A DNA stretch of 64,000 nucleotides from Mycobacterium simulans (GTDB lineage Bacteria; Actinomycetota; Actinomycetes; Mycobacteriales; Mycobacteriaceae), in the NCBI RefSeq assembly GCF_900232995.1, contig NZ_OCVX01000003.1, forward strand, positions 216,624 through 280,623, read 5' to 3'. Made by a program: the position numbers and the translations under genes. The number at the start of each line of letters is the position of its first letter. Position 1 is the first letter of the stretch. Below are positions 42,635-52,863 of the stretch, piece by piece. The notes under the pieces were generated by a model. The model was not told the origin of the DNA. It worked only from the letters and a program-made list of their open reading frames with translations, and did not search any database.

Positions 42635-43669
42635 CTACTGGTACTGCCGGAATCGTTCCAGGTATTTCACCCAATTCCAGGTCGAAAGGAAGGCTTCGGC
42701 CGCCTCGTAGCCATTGTTATAGAGCGCTTCGGCTTCCTTTCGGGAGATACCGAAGTCGAGGAAGTTCACGGCGGTCGAGTCGACGCGGATCGCGCGGGCA
42801 CTCACCCACGGCTGGTTCAGATAGGTCTGGTCACGGCCGACGAACATGGTGGTGATCAGCTGTTCGAGCAGCACCGACGGCGGGCCCAACAGACGCAGCG
42901 CGCCCACCCCGGGAATGACCTGGTCATTGCCTTCGGGCAGGTTCGGCAGCACGGTGACGCCGAAAGTTGGCCAGCGCGGCGGTTTTCCGTCGAACCGATC
43001 GAACGAGTCGATCGGGAAGTTGGACAACACGCCACCGTCCACCAGAGTCGAAGTGAGTCCGTCGGCGCTGGTCAAGGTGACCGGCCGGAAGTAGAACGGG
43101 ATCGACATGGAGGCGCGCACCGCGTCGGCGACCAATTGCTCGTCAGGATCAAGTCCGTAGACCCGCCGGTAGTCCCAGGGCAGCCGCACCAGCTGTCCGG
43201 TCGTTACGTCCGTGACGGTGACCGCCAATCGGTAACGGCGCTCTTCGCGAATTTGCCTGTCGCTGAGGGCCAGATCGCCGAAGGTGGTCACGCCCAGGTT
43301 TTTCAGCTCGCTGCGGACCCATTCGTGAGCGAAGTCGCCGCGGTAGATTCCGTTGTCGTGCAACAACCCCCACGTTTGACCGAGGACCGGCACATGACCG
43401 ATGGGTCCGGCATCGCGGAATTTGTCATATGGCAACGTGAGTGCGAGTTCTTTGATCTCGGCGGTGGTCAATTGGTTGCCGTTGGATGCCGCCGCCAGGA
43501 TCGACCCGACCAGCGATCCGGCCGAGACGCCGGACACCCGCTTGACCGAGTATCCGGCTTCCATTACGGCGACAACGGCTCCCACCAGCCCGACGCCCTT
43601 GACACCCCCACCCGAGAGAACGAGGTCCACCGGCTTGGGCCGCCGAACACTGGAACGCTGGTCTGCCAT
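42635..43669 (-). CDS. patatin-like phospholipase
   Basis: The 344-residue protein has the patatin oxyanion hole DLVLSGGGVKGVGLVGAV near residue 18, the nucleophile elbow VSGVSAGSLVG near residue 47 and the catalytic Asp in LVDGGVLSNFPID near residue 215. Patatins are lipid acyl hydrolases. The GAGGGGGCGAC leader supports the ATG at 43669. It starts 9 bases after the cyanase stop, so the two are one transcript. In H37Rv recC is directly next to echA3 (from memory), so the pair is an insertion there. Confidence 0.87.
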   Translation of the reverse strand: MADQRSSVRRPKPVDLVLSGGGVKGVGLVGAVVAVMEAGYSVKRVSGVSAGSLVGSILAAASNGNQLTTAEIKELALTLPYDKFRDAGPIGHVPVLGQTWGLLHDNGIYRGDFAHEWVRSELKNLGVTTFGDLALSDRQIREERRYRLAVTVTDVTTGQLVRLPWDYRRVYGLDPDEQLVADAVRASMSIPFYFRPVTLTSADGLTSTLVDGGVLSNFPIDSFDRFDGKPPRWPTFGVTVLPNLPEGNDQVIPGVGALRLLGPPSVLLEQLITTMFVGRDQTYLNQPWVSARAIRVDSTAVNFLDFGISRKEAEALYNNGYEAAEAFLSTWNWVKYLERFRQYQ

Positions 43670-43678
43670 GTCGCCCCC

Positions 43679-44134
43679 TCAGTCGTCTGCCGAAACCCAT
43701 TGATAAGGAAGGAATTTCCCGTCGAACGTCACCACGACACGGTCGCCGGACGGGTGCGCTTTCTTCTGCATGTCGACGCTGAAATTGATCGCGCTCATGA
43801 TGCCGTCGCCGAACTGCTCGTGGATCAGTTCCTTGATGGCGCCGCCGTAGACCTGAAGCGCTTCGTAGAAGCGGTAGATGGTGGGGTCGGTCGGGACGGC
43901 TGTGGGCAGGCCTCCGCGCATTGGCGGCGCCGCCAGCACCGGCACGGCCGATTCATCGAGACCCAGCATCTCGACCAAGACCTTGCCGAGCTCGGCGGGA
44001 ATTGGGTGCTGGCCAAGTAACGCCGACGTGGTCCACACGGGCGGTCTGCCGATGGCGTCGGCCAGGTCCTGCCAACTCAGGCCTCGCGCCAGGCGGGCGA
44101 CGATGATCTGTTCGGTGATCTCGTTTCGGTTCAT
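43679..44134 (-). CDS. cynS: cyanate hydratase (cyanase)
   Basis: The 151-residue protein has the cyanase N-terminal helix-turn-helix-like domain (NRNEITEQIIVARLARGLSWQDLADAIGRPPVW) and the C-terminal catalytic part: PTDPTIYRFYEALQVYGGAIKELIHEQFGDGIMSAINFSVD holds the conserved Arg (YRFYE), Glu and Ser (MSAINF). The decamer splits cyanate with bicarbonate into ammonia and carbon dioxide. GAGGGAGGGACC lies before the ATG at 44134. No CynT (carbonic anhydrase) or CynR is nearby; the neighbour is a patatin instead. It is divergent from recC with a 64-base gap. Confidence 0.92.
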   Translation of the reverse strand: MNRNEITEQIIVARLARGLSWQDLADAIGRPPVWTTSALLGQHPIPAELGKVLVEMLGLDESAVPVLAAPPMRGGLPTAVPTDPTIYRFYEALQVYGGAIKELIHEQFGDGIMSAINFSVDMQKKAHPSGDRVVVTFDGKFLPYQWVSADD

Positions 44135-44198
44135 GGTCCCTCCCTCATCTCGACCATCGTGCCACCGCCGTCGGCGCGGCGGTCTATGGTTGCGGCCG

Positions 44199-47100
44199 AT
44201 GGCGCTTCATCTCCACCGTGCCGAACGCACCGATCTACTAGCCGATGGGCTCGGCGCGCTGCTTGTCGCCCCGCTGGCCGACCCGTTCGCCGAGGAGCTA
44301 GTACTGGTGCCGGCCCGCGGCGTAGAACGCTGGTTAAGTCAGCGGCTATCCCACGTGCTGGGGTGTCGGCCCGGGGGTGGCGACGGCGTGTGCGCGGGCA
44401 TCTCGTTCCGGAGTCCGGGGTCGCTGATCGCCGAGATCGCCGGCACTATCGACGACGACCCCTGGTCTCCCGAGGCCATGACATGGCCGCTGCTGGAGGT
44501 GATCGACGCCAGCCTCGACGAGCCGTGGTGCCGGACACTGGCAAAACACTTGGGCCACTTCGATATCGGAGCTGAGGCACAGTTGCGCAGCGGTCGCCGC
44601 TACGCGGTGGCCCGCCGGCTTGCGGGATTGTTCGCCTCCTACGCCAGACAGCGGCCGGGGTTGCTCGCCGGGTGGTTGGACGGCGACCTCGGTGGCCTCG
44701 ACAGCGACCTAGCCTGGCAACCACCGCTGTGGCGGCTGCTAGTCGCGCGGGTGCCCGCCGAACCGCCGCATGTCCGGCATGAGAAGACCGTCGCGAGGCT
44801 GCGCGAGTCGCCCACCGACCTGCCTCCGCGACTGTCTCTGTTTGGCCACACTCGGCTGCCGATCACCGATATCGAGCTGCTGGACGCGCTTGCCACCCAC
44901 CACGACCTGCACCTGTGGTTGCCACATCCCAGCGACGAATTGTGGCGGGCGCTTGCCGGCCTTACCGGCACAGCCCCGCGCCGTGCGGACACCAGCCGGC
45001 ACGCCGCCAAGCATCCGCTGTTGGAAACCCTGGGCCGCGACCTGCGTGAGTTGCAGCGCGCGCTGCCGACTGACCGGGTAACCGATGAATTCATCGGTGG
45101 CACAACCAAACCCGACACCTTGCTCGGCTGGCTACAGGCCGACATCGCCGCCAATGCCGTGCAATCCGCCGGCCGGGCGCTGGCCGTCGGCGACCGGTCG
45201 ATCCAGGTCCACGCCTGTCACGGGCCGGCCCGGCAGGTCGACGTGCTCCGCGAGGTTCTGCTCGGGTTGTTGGAGGACGACCCGACGCTGGAACCGCGCG
45301 ACATCGTGGTGATGTGCCCTGACATCGAGACTTATGCGCCGTTGATCGTCGCCGGTTTCGGGCTTGGCGAGGTAGCCGGTGACACTCACCCCGCCCACCG
45401 ATTGCGGGTCAAGCTTGCCGACCGCGCGCTGACCCAGACCAACCCGCTGCTCGGGCTCGCAGCGGAACTGCTCGCCATTGCGGGAACCCGCGCCACCGCC
45501 AGCCAGGTGCTCAACCTCGCCGAGACCGCGCCGGTGCGCGCCCGCTTTGGTTTCACCGACGACGATCTCGACGCGATCACCGACTGGGTGCGTCAGTCCA
45601 ACATCCGCTGGGGTTTTGACCCACAACACCGCCGGCCGTACGGCCTCGATCATTTCGTGCACAACACTTGGCGATTTGGCCTCGACCGCATCCTGACCGG
45701 GGTGGCGATGTCCGACGATTCGCAGGCATGGCTGGACACCGCACTGCCACTCGACGATGTCGGCAGCAACCGGGTGGAGCTGGCGGGGCGCCTCGCCGAA
45801 TACGTCGAGCGGTTGCATCACGTGACCGAAAGGCTCAGCGGCGCAAAGCCGTTGACCGACTGGCTCGATGCCCTGGCCGAGGGAGTGCTCCTGCTCACCC
45901 GGTCGGACGAAGCTTGGCAGGAAGCGCAGCTGCGGCGCGAGTTCGCAGACATCCTCGGGCAGGCCGGCTCCCGTGCATCGACGCAGCTGCGTCTTTCGGA
46001 TGTCTCTTGCCTGCTCGACGGGTATCTCGCCGGGCGCCCGACGCGGGCCAACTTCCGCACCGGAACGCTGACGGTCTGCACGATGGTGCCGATGCGCTCG
46101 GTCCCCCACCGGGTGGTCTGCCTGGTCGGACTGGACGACGGATCGTTCCCACGGCACAACGTCCCCGACGGTGACGACGCGCTGGCGCGCGAACCGATGA
46201 CCGGCGAGCGTGACATCCGTGCCGAGGACCGCCAACTGCTGCTCGACGCCATCGGCGCTGCCACCGAGACGCTGGTGATCACCTACAGCGGCGCCGACGA
46301 GCACACCGGTCACCCGCATCCGCCGGCCGTACCGCTCGCCGAGCTGCTCGACGCGCTGGATCGGACGACGCCAGCGCCGATCCGCGAGCACATCGTCACC
46401 CGACATCCGCTGCAGCCGTTCGACCGCAGGAACGTCGCACCCGGTGAACTGTTGCCCGGAAAACCGTTCACGTTCGACCCCGCAGCGCTTGCCGCCGCCG
46501 AATCGGCCAATGGGACGCGCTGCACGCCAATGGCTTTCATTACCGATCGGCTGCCTGCGGCGCCCGCCGCCGACGCGACCCTGGCGGATCTGCTCGACTT
46601 CTTCAAAGACCCCGTCAGGGGATTCTTCCGGGCACTCGACTTCACCCTGCCTTGGGACGTCGACACCGTCGCGGACGCGATGCCCGTCGAGATCGACGCC
46701 CTGCAGGCCTGGACCGTCGGCGACCGCATGCTGCGCGACATGTTGCGCGGCATGCATCCAGACACCGCCGCCAACGCCGAGTGGCGTCGCGGCACGCTCC
46801 CGCCCGGGCGCCTTGGCGTTCGCCAAGCCAAGGAGATCCGCGATCGCGCGCGCGAACTGGCAATAGCAGCGCTGCGGCAGCAGGCGGCGGTTGATCGCGA
46901 GGCGCACGATATCGACATCGATCTCGGCGCTGGGCGCCATCTCACCGGAACCGTCTCGCCGGTGTTCGGCGAACACCTGGTGTCTGTGACGTACTCGAAG
47001 CTGGCTCCCAAACATGTACTGGCGTCGTGGATCGAGCTGGTTGCTTTGGCGGCGCAATCGCCGGACCGTGATTGGACGGCACTGTGCATCGGCCGGGGCA

Positions 47101-47498
47101 AGAGCCGAAACCGGGTCGCCGAGCGGCTATTCGCACCGCCGTCCGACCCGGTGGCCGTACTGCGCGACCTGGTGCTGCTGTATGACGCGGGTCGGCTAGA
47201 GCCACTGCCGCTGCCGCTGAAAACGTCCTGCGCGTGGGCCGAAGCCCGCCGCGACGACGAGGACCCATACGAAGCCGCGCGGGATAGGTGGGAGTCCAAC
47301 AGCTTTCGCGACGGCGACGATCGCGAACCCGCACATGTGCGGGTCTGGGGCGAAAAGCCGGCATTCGATGTGCTGCTGGGCCCACCGCGTGCTGACGAAG
47401 AAACGCCGGGTGAAAACACGCGGCTGGGCGCGCTGGCTCGACGGTTGTGGCTGCCGTTACTGGCCTCGGAACGCGCCGCGAGCGGTGCCGTGGGCTGA
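44199..47498 (+). CDS. recC: exodeoxyribonuclease V subunit RecC
   Basis: The 1099-residue protein starts MALHLHRAERTDLLADGLGALL with RGVERWLSQRLS, and has DIVVMCPDIETYAPLI, MVPMRSVPHRVVCLVGLDDGSFPR and DRQLLLDAIGAATETLVITYSG, hallmarks of the Chi-reading, nuclease-dead RecC. The ATG at 44199 is the family start; the frame extends upstream across the cyanase start. RecBCD unwinds and degrades blunt DNA ends in the cytoplasm. Its TGA overlaps the recB ATG (TGATG). Confidence 0.95.
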   Translation: MALHLHRAERTDLLADGLGALLVAPLADPFAEELVLVPARGVERWLSQRLSHVLGCRPGGGDGVCAGISFRSPGSLIAEIAGTIDDDPWSPEAMTWPLLEVIDASLDEPWCRTLAKHLGHFDIGAEAQLRSGRRYAVARRLAGLFASYARQRPGLLAGWLDGDLGGLDSDLAWQPPLWRLLVARVPAEPPHVRHEKTVARLRESPTDLPPRLSLFGHTRLPITDIELLDALATHHDLHLWLPHPSDELWRALAGLTGTAPRRADTSRHAAKHPLLETLGRDLRELQRALPTDRVTDEFIGGTTKPDTLLGWLQADIAANAVQSAGRALAVGDRSIQVHACHGPARQVDVLREVLLGLLEDDPTLEPRDIVVMCPDIETYAPLIVAGFGLGEVAGDTHPAHRLRVKLADRALTQTNPLLGLAAELLAIAGTRATASQVLNLAETAPVRARFGFTDDDLDAITDWVRQSNIRWGFDPQHRRPYGLDHFVHNTWRFGLDRILTGVAMSDDSQAWLDTALPLDDVGSNRVELAGRLAEYVERLHHVTERLSGAKPLTDWLDALAEGVLLLTRSDEAWQEAQLRREFADILGQAGSRASTQLRLSDVSCLLDGYLAGRPTRANFRTGTLTVCTMVPMRSVPHRVVCLVGLDDGSFPRHNVPDGDDALAREPMTGERDIRAEDRQLLLDAIGAATETLVITYSGADEHTGHPHPPAVPLAELLDALDRTTPAPIREHIVTRHPLQPFDRRNVAPGELLPGKPFTFDPAALAAAESANGTRCTPMAFITDRLPAAPAADATLADLLDFFKDPVRGFFRALDFTLPWDVDTVADAMPVEIDALQAWTVGDRMLRDMLRGMHPDTAANAEWRRGTLPPGRLGVRQAKEIRDRARELAIAALRQQAAVDREAHDIDIDLGAGRHLTGTVSPVFGEHLVSVTYSKLAPKHVLASWIELVALAAQSPDRDWTALCIGRGKSRNRVAERLFAPPSDPVAVLRDLVLLYDAGRLEPLPLPLKTSCAWAEARRDDEDPYEAARDRWESNSFRDGDDREPAHVRVWGEKPAFDVLLGPPRADEETPGENTRLGALARRLWLPLLASERAASGAVG

Positions 47499-50400
47499 TG
47501 CAGCGTTTCGACCTACTGGGCCCGTTGCCCGAAGAAGGCACCACCACGGTGCTGGAAGCCAGCGCCGGCACCGGCAAGACTTTCGCACTGGCCGGGCTGG
47601 TGACCCGTTATCTCGCCGAGACCGGCGTCGCCCTCGACGAGATGCTGTTGATTACCTTCAACCGTGCGGCCAGCCGCGAGCTTCGGGAACGCGTCCGCGA
47701 CCAGATCGTCCAGGCGCTCGCGGCCCTGGATGGTCGAGAGCGGCCCGGCAGCGACCTCGTCGAGCATGTGGTGCACGGCGACGAAGCCAACCTCACCGAA
47801 AGGCGCGCCCGGCTGCGCGACGCCCTGGCGAATTTCGACGCGGCCACCATCGCCACCACGCATGAATTCTGCGGGTCGGTGCTCAAATCCCTTGGTGTGG
47901 CCGGTGATACCGACACCGGTCTCACCCTGCAGGAGAACCTAGACGACCTGGTCGCCGAGATCGTGGACGACCTGTATCTCGCGCACTTCGGGCGTCAAGA
48001 AGACGATCCGCCGCTCACGCATGCACAGGCACTCACCCTGGCTTGTGAGGTCGTGGGCGACCCGTGCGCACAGCTGCGACCGGTTGATCCGGAACCGGAC
48101 AGCGAAGCAGCGATCCGGTTGCGCTTCGCCGACGAACTGCTCAACGAGCTCGAACACCGCAAGCGGCGGCTGCGCATCCTCGGCTACGATGACCTGCTCA
48201 CCCGACTGGCGAAAGCCCTTGAAGCAGAAGATTCACCGGCCCGTGAGCGGATGCGCCGACGCTGGCGGATCGTGTTGGTCGACGAATTCCAGGACACCGA
48301 CCCGATCCAGTGGCGAGTGCTCCAGTGTGCGTTCCACCGCCGTTCGACGCTGATCCTGATCGGCGATCCGAAGCAGGCCATCTACGGTTTCCGCGGCGGC
48401 GACATCCACACCTATCTGCAGGCGGCCCGCTCCGCCGACGCCCGCTACACGTTGGGTGTCAACTGGCGTAGCGACCGCGTGCTCGTCGAGAGCTTGCAGA
48501 CCGTGCTGCGCGGGGCCACGCTGGGACACTCCGAGATCGTCGTTCACGACATCGACGCACATCACGGTGGTCACCGGTTGGCTTCAGCGCCGCACCAGGC
48601 ACCATTTCGGCTGCGCGTCGTGTCGCGGCCTGCCATCGGTTATAGCGGCACCGCCAACGTGCCGATCGATGCACTGCGGCGCCACATCCCGCGCGACCTG
48701 GCTGCCGATATTGCAGAGCTGTTGGCCAGCGGCGCCACATTTGACGGTGCGCCCCTTGCCGCGGGCCACATTGCCGTGATCGTCGAGCACCACCGAGACG
48801 CGCGAGCGTGTCGGGACGCCCTGGCAGAGGCCGGCATCGCGGCGATCTACACCGGCGACACCGATGTGTTCGCTTCGGCGGCGGCAAAGGACTGGCTGTG
48901 CCTATTGGAGGCGTTCGATGCGCCGCAGCGCAGTGGGCTGGTTCGCGCGGCCGCGTGCACCATGTTCTTCGGTGAGACAGCGGAAACCCTTGCCGCCGAG
49001 GGTGATGCGCTCACTGATCGGGTGGCCGGCCGGTTGCGGGAATGGGCCGACCAAGCCCGGCATCGCGGGGTGGCAGCGGTGTTCGAGGCCGCGCAGCTCG
49101 CCGGCATGGGACGTCGGGTCTTGCGGCAGCGGGGCGGTGAGCGACATATGACCGACCTGGCGCACATCGCGCAGCTGTTGCACGAGACCGCGCATCGGCA
49201 GCGCTACGGTCTTCCGGCGCTGCGCGATTGGCTGCGCGGACAGTGCCACAACCGCAATGGCACGACGGAGCACAATCGCCGCCTGGACAGCGACGCCGCG
49301 GCCGTGCAGATCATGACGGTATTCGTGGCCAAAGGCCTGCAGTTTCCGATTGTGTACTTGCCGTTCATGTTCAACCGCCACGTCCGCAGCGACGACATTC
49401 TGCTGTATCACGACGAGGCTGACACCCGCTGTCTGTACATCGGGGGCGAAAGACGCGGCCCGCACCGCCAATCGATCGAGGAGTTGAACCGCGTCGAGGT
49501 GGCGCGCGATAACATCCGGCTCACCTATGTCGCGCTCACCCGAGCACAGTCACAGGTGGTCACCTGGTGGGCTCCGACCAAGGATGAAGTCAATGGCGGA
49601 TTGTCGCGACTGCTGCGCGGCCGCGGCGTCGGCGATCCGCAGGTGCCGGACCGTTGTGCGCCGCGCGTCAGCGATGAAGAGGCCTGGGCGTTGTTCGCAC
49701 GGTGGGAAGCCGCGGGCGGGCCGTCGGTGGAGAAATCGGAGATAGCCCCCGCCGCCGCTCCCGAGCCGGCTTTGCCGCCAAAAGACTTGGCGGTGCGGCA
49801 CTTTCATCGCCGAATCGATACGGCGTGGCGACGGACGTCGTATTCGGCGCTGGTGCGCGAGGCGCAAAGCAAGGGCGTTGCCAGCGAACCAGAGGTCGGA
49901 TTGCGCGATGACGAGGTAGAGGCAATCGTGGTCGCACCGTCAGGTGCGGGAGCCGATGTTGAGTCGCCACTGGCGGCCATGCCTTCGGGTGCGACGTTCG
50001 GGTCACTGGTACACGCGGTGCTGGAGACCACCGACCCTCATGCTCCTGATCTCGCCGTCGAACTCGAGGAACAGGTGCGTAGGCACCTACCGTGGTGGCC
50101 GGTCGACATCGGCGCCCCAGAACCAGCCACAGGGCTGGCCTCAGCGCTGCTGCCTATGCACGATACGCCGCTGGGACCGTTGGCCCGTGGCTTGACGCTG
50201 CGGGAGATCGGTCCGCGGGATCGCCTGCATGAGCTGGATTTCGAAATACCGCTTGCCGGAGGCGATCTGCGTGGCAGTGCGCCGAAGGCATCACTATCCG
50301 CCGTGGGTGAGCTGCTACGGTCGCACCTGCCCGGAAACGACCCGCTGGCCCCATATGCCGATCGGCTTACCTCTCCTAGCCTGGGTGGTCAGTCGCTGCG

Positions 50401-50779
50401 GGGATATCTGTCGGGATCGATCGACGTGGTGCTGCGGCTACCGACTCAGCGATACCTGGTGGTGGACTACAAGACCAACCATCTGGGCGCCACCGCGGCC
50501 GACTATAACTTCCCGCGCTTGACCGAGGCGATGCTGCATTCTGACTATCCCCTACAGGCCTTGTTGTATACCGTTGTGCTGCACCGATTTCTGCGATGGC
50601 GGCAGCCCGGCTACGATCCGCAACAGCATCTCGGCGGGGTGCTGTACCTGTTCGTTCGGGGCATGTGCGGAGTCGACACCCCCGTCCTGGACGGCAATCC
50701 GTCCGGCGTGTTCAGTTGGGGCCCGCCATCGGCACTGGTCGCGGCCGTGTCGGATCTGCTCGATGCGGGGGCAGCATGA
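47498..50779 (+). CDS. recB: exodeoxyribonuclease V subunit RecB
   Basis: The 1093-residue UvrD-like helicase-nuclease has Walker A EASAGTGKTFALAGL at residue 20, Walker B VLVDEFQDTDPIQWRVLQ near residue 260, IGDPKQAIYGFRGGDI near residue 288, TVFVAKGLQFPIVYLP near residue 608 and the C-terminal nuclease domain with GATFGSLVHAVLE and YLVVDYKTNHLG, where Asp and Lys of the nuclease site lie. Translational coupling with recC and recD is shown by TGATG and ATGA overlaps. Confidence 0.95.
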   Translation: MQRFDLLGPLPEEGTTTVLEASAGTGKTFALAGLVTRYLAETGVALDEMLLITFNRAASRELRERVRDQIVQALAALDGRERPGSDLVEHVVHGDEANLTERRARLRDALANFDAATIATTHEFCGSVLKSLGVAGDTDTGLTLQENLDDLVAEIVDDLYLAHFGRQEDDPPLTHAQALTLACEVVGDPCAQLRPVDPEPDSEAAIRLRFADELLNELEHRKRRLRILGYDDLLTRLAKALEAEDSPARERMRRRWRIVLVDEFQDTDPIQWRVLQCAFHRRSTLILIGDPKQAIYGFRGGDIHTYLQAARSADARYTLGVNWRSDRVLVESLQTVLRGATLGHSEIVVHDIDAHHGGHRLASAPHQAPFRLRVVSRPAIGYSGTANVPIDALRRHIPRDLAADIAELLASGATFDGAPLAAGHIAVIVEHHRDARACRDALAEAGIAAIYTGDTDVFASAAAKDWLCLLEAFDAPQRSGLVRAAACTMFFGETAETLAAEGDALTDRVAGRLREWADQARHRGVAAVFEAAQLAGMGRRVLRQRGGERHMTDLAHIAQLLHETAHRQRYGLPALRDWLRGQCHNRNGTTEHNRRLDSDAAAVQIMTVFVAKGLQFPIVYLPFMFNRHVRSDDILLYHDEADTRCLYIGGERRGPHRQSIEELNRVEVARDNIRLTYVALTRAQSQVVTWWAPTKDEVNGGLSRLLRGRGVGDPQVPDRCAPRVSDEEAWALFARWEAAGGPSVEKSEIAPAAAPEPALPPKDLAVRHFHRRIDTAWRRTSYSALVREAQSKGVASEPEVGLRDDEVEAIVVAPSGAGADVESPLAAMPSGATFGSLVHAVLETTDPHAPDLAVELEEQVRRHLPWWPVDIGAPEPATGLASALLPMHDTPLGPLARGLTLREIGPRDRLHELDFEIPLAGGDLRGSAPKASLSAVGELLRSHLPGNDPLAPYADRLTSPSLGGQSLRGYLSGSIDVVLRLPTQRYLVVDYKTNHLGATAADYNFPRLTEAMLHSDYPLQALLYTVVLHRFLRWRQPGYDPQQHLGGVLYLFVRGMCGVDTPVLDGNPSGVFSWGPPSALVAAVSDLLDAGAA

Positions 50780-52500
50780 CGGTAGACGTTGAGGTCGCCA
50801 TCGTCGCAACCGGTTTGTTGCAGCTATTCAATCAAGCCGAAATCCTGGATCTCTCGGATGTGCATGTAGCACAACGACTCTGCGCACTGGGCAGGGAGAC
50901 CGATGACCGCGTCGCGCTCGCGGCAGCGCTGGCGGTGCGCGCGCTTCGGGCCGGGTCGGTCTGTGTAGATCTGTCGACGGTCGCCGGGGTTGCCCCCGGC
51001 CTGCCGTGGCCAGATCCCGAGCAGTGGCTGGCGGCCGTACGAGCAAGCCCGCTATGCGGCGCTCCGCCGGTGCTGCATCTGGATGACCAACGTCTGCTCT
51101 ACCTCGATCGGTACTGGCGTGAGGAAAAGCAGGTGTGCGACGACTTGCTGGCCCTGCTGTCGTCCAGACCGACAGTCGAAGTGCCCGCGTTCGAGCGACT
51201 ATTCCCGCTCGGCTTTGAAGAACAGCGGGAGGCCGCGGAAATCGCTCTCTCGCAAGGCGTCACGGTTCTGACAGGTGGGCCCGGGACCGGAAAGACGACA
51301 ACGGTCGCGCGGCTGCTGGCGTTGGTGGCCGAGCAGGCGGAGCTCGCCGGGAAGGCGCGGCCTCGTATCGCGCTGGCAGCGCCGACCGGTAAGGCCGCGG
51401 CACGTCTGGCCGAGGCGGTTCAGCACGAAGTGGCCGCACTCGATGCCACGGATCGCGCGCGGCTAGGACCGCTGCAGGCGGTGACGCTGCATCGTCTGCT
51501 CGGCCGTAAGCCGGACACCTCGGCCCGGTTTCGGCACGATCGCGCAAACCGGTTGCCGCACGACGTGATCGTAGTCGACGAGACGTCGATGGTGTCTCTG
51601 ACGCTGATGGCCCGACTGCTGGAAGCGGTCCGTCCGGGCGCGCGGCTGATTCTGGTCGGCGATGCCGATCAGCTCGCATCGGTGGAAGCCGGTGCGGTGT
51701 TGGCGGATCTGGTGGACGGCTTGGCGGCGCGTAGCGACGTACGAGTTGCGGCGCTGCGCACCTCGCATCGGTTCGGCAAATCGATCGCGGCCCTGGCGGA
51801 GGCGATCCGGGTCGGTAACGCGGATGACGCGCTCGCGCTGTTGCGGTCGGGCGACGACCATATCGAGTACCTCGAACGCGGGAAGGCTGACGACGACCCG
51901 ACGGCTCGGATGCGCGCGATCCTGGTGCCGCACGCGTTGCGGCTACGCGAAGCAGCGCTGCTGGGAGCCGTGGACATTGCGTTGGGACTACTTGACGAAC
52001 ACCGGCTGCTATGCGCGCACCGGCGCGGGCCTTTTGGTGTCCAACACTGGAACCGGCAGGTGGAGTCCTGGCTCGCCGAGGAGACGGGACAGCCGCCGTG
52101 GTCGCCGTGGTACGCCGGTCGGCCGTTGCTGGTGACTGCGAACGGTTACGGTCTGCGGGTCTACAACGGCGACACCGGTGTTGCGGTGGCAGGCCCGGAC
52201 GGTCTGCGCGCCGTCATCGCCGGGGCAACCGGGCTGCTTGACTTCGCGACCGGCCGGCTGGCCGACGTTGAGACAATGCACGCCATGACGATCCACAAAA
52301 GCCAGGGCAGCCAGGCCGCCGAGGTGACAGTGCTTGTGCCACCGGAGGATTCGCGGTTGCTGACGCGGGAGCTGTTCTACACCGCCGTCACCCGGGCGAA
52401 GGACAAAGTTCGCGTGATCGGCTCCGAAGCCGAAGTTCGCGCTGCCGTCGAGCGACGCGCGGTGCGGGCGACGGGGTTGCGAATGCGGTTGCAGCGGTGA
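50776..52500 (+). CDS. recD: exodeoxyribonuclease V subunit RecD
   Basis: The 574-residue 5'-3' helicase has an N-terminal domain to about residue 150, Walker A TVLTGGPGTGKTTTVARLLAL near residue 168 (split by eye), VIVVDETSMVSLTLMARLLE, LVGDADQLASVEAG and the C-terminal AMTIHKSQGSQAAEV. The ATG overlaps the recB stop (ATGA). Together recC, recB and recD make one unit. A stem of 9 + 5 bp lies 113 bases after the stop. Confidence 0.95.
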   Translation: MTVDVEVAIVATGLLQLFNQAEILDLSDVHVAQRLCALGRETDDRVALAAALAVRALRAGSVCVDLSTVAGVAPGLPWPDPEQWLAAVRASPLCGAPPVLHLDDQRLLYLDRYWREEKQVCDDLLALLSSRPTVEVPAFERLFPLGFEEQREAAEIALSQGVTVLTGGPGTGKTTTVARLLALVAEQAELAGKARPRIALAAPTGKAAARLAEAVQHEVAALDATDRARLGPLQAVTLHRLLGRKPDTSARFRHDRANRLPHDVIVVDETSMVSLTLMARLLEAVRPGARLILVGDADQLASVEAGAVLADLVDGLAARSDVRVAALRTSHRFGKSIAALAEAIRVGNADDALALLRSGDDHIEYLERGKADDDPTARMRAILVPHALRLREAALLGAVDIALGLLDEHRLLCAHRRGPFGVQHWNRQVESWLAEETGQPPWSPWYAGRPLLVTANGYGLRVYNGDTGVAVAGPDGLRAVIAGATGLLDFATGRLADVETMHAMTIHKSQGSQAAEVTVLVPPEDSRLLTRELFYTAVTRAKDKVRVIGSEAEVRAAVERRAVRATGLRMRLQR

Positions 52501-52863
52501 CGCCGCCAACCTGCGTGCCCGTTCGGTCGCCGTATGGCGTCGCCTGTTTCTCGCGGGCATCAGCGCAGTGATTTTCGCCACATTTGCGGCACGAGTGCGA
52601 CGATCCCTGCCCCCGCTTTAAACCGCGCAGCCGAGGTGCCGCGGCGAGTTAAAGCGGCAAAAGACACCGAGATGCTCACCGAGAATCGTATTTGTGCGCG
52701 CGTTGTTCCACCGACGCGACGCCGCCACTTGCTCGCCGAAAGGAGCCGGGCTAATCGCTCTCGGACTTGATATTGCTTCTTAACACCGGTTCAATTTCGT
52801 GGCATTCGCCGACAATACGGCGACCATCAGCAAGTGTATCGGGGGAAGGGGATTGAGCCGGCA
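52501..52863. other. gap after recD with a hairpin
   Basis: About 360 bases without a gene. CCGCTTTAA at 52613-52621 pairs with TTAAAGCGG at 52649-52657, and CCGCG/CGCGG inside (52623-52627, 52640-52644) extends the stem; this could terminate recCBD although no U-tract follows. TTGATATTGC at 52767-52776 recurs before the ligase gene (54749-54758). The end of this stretch holds the GGGGGAAGGGG that probably serves mceF translation. Confidence 0.5.
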
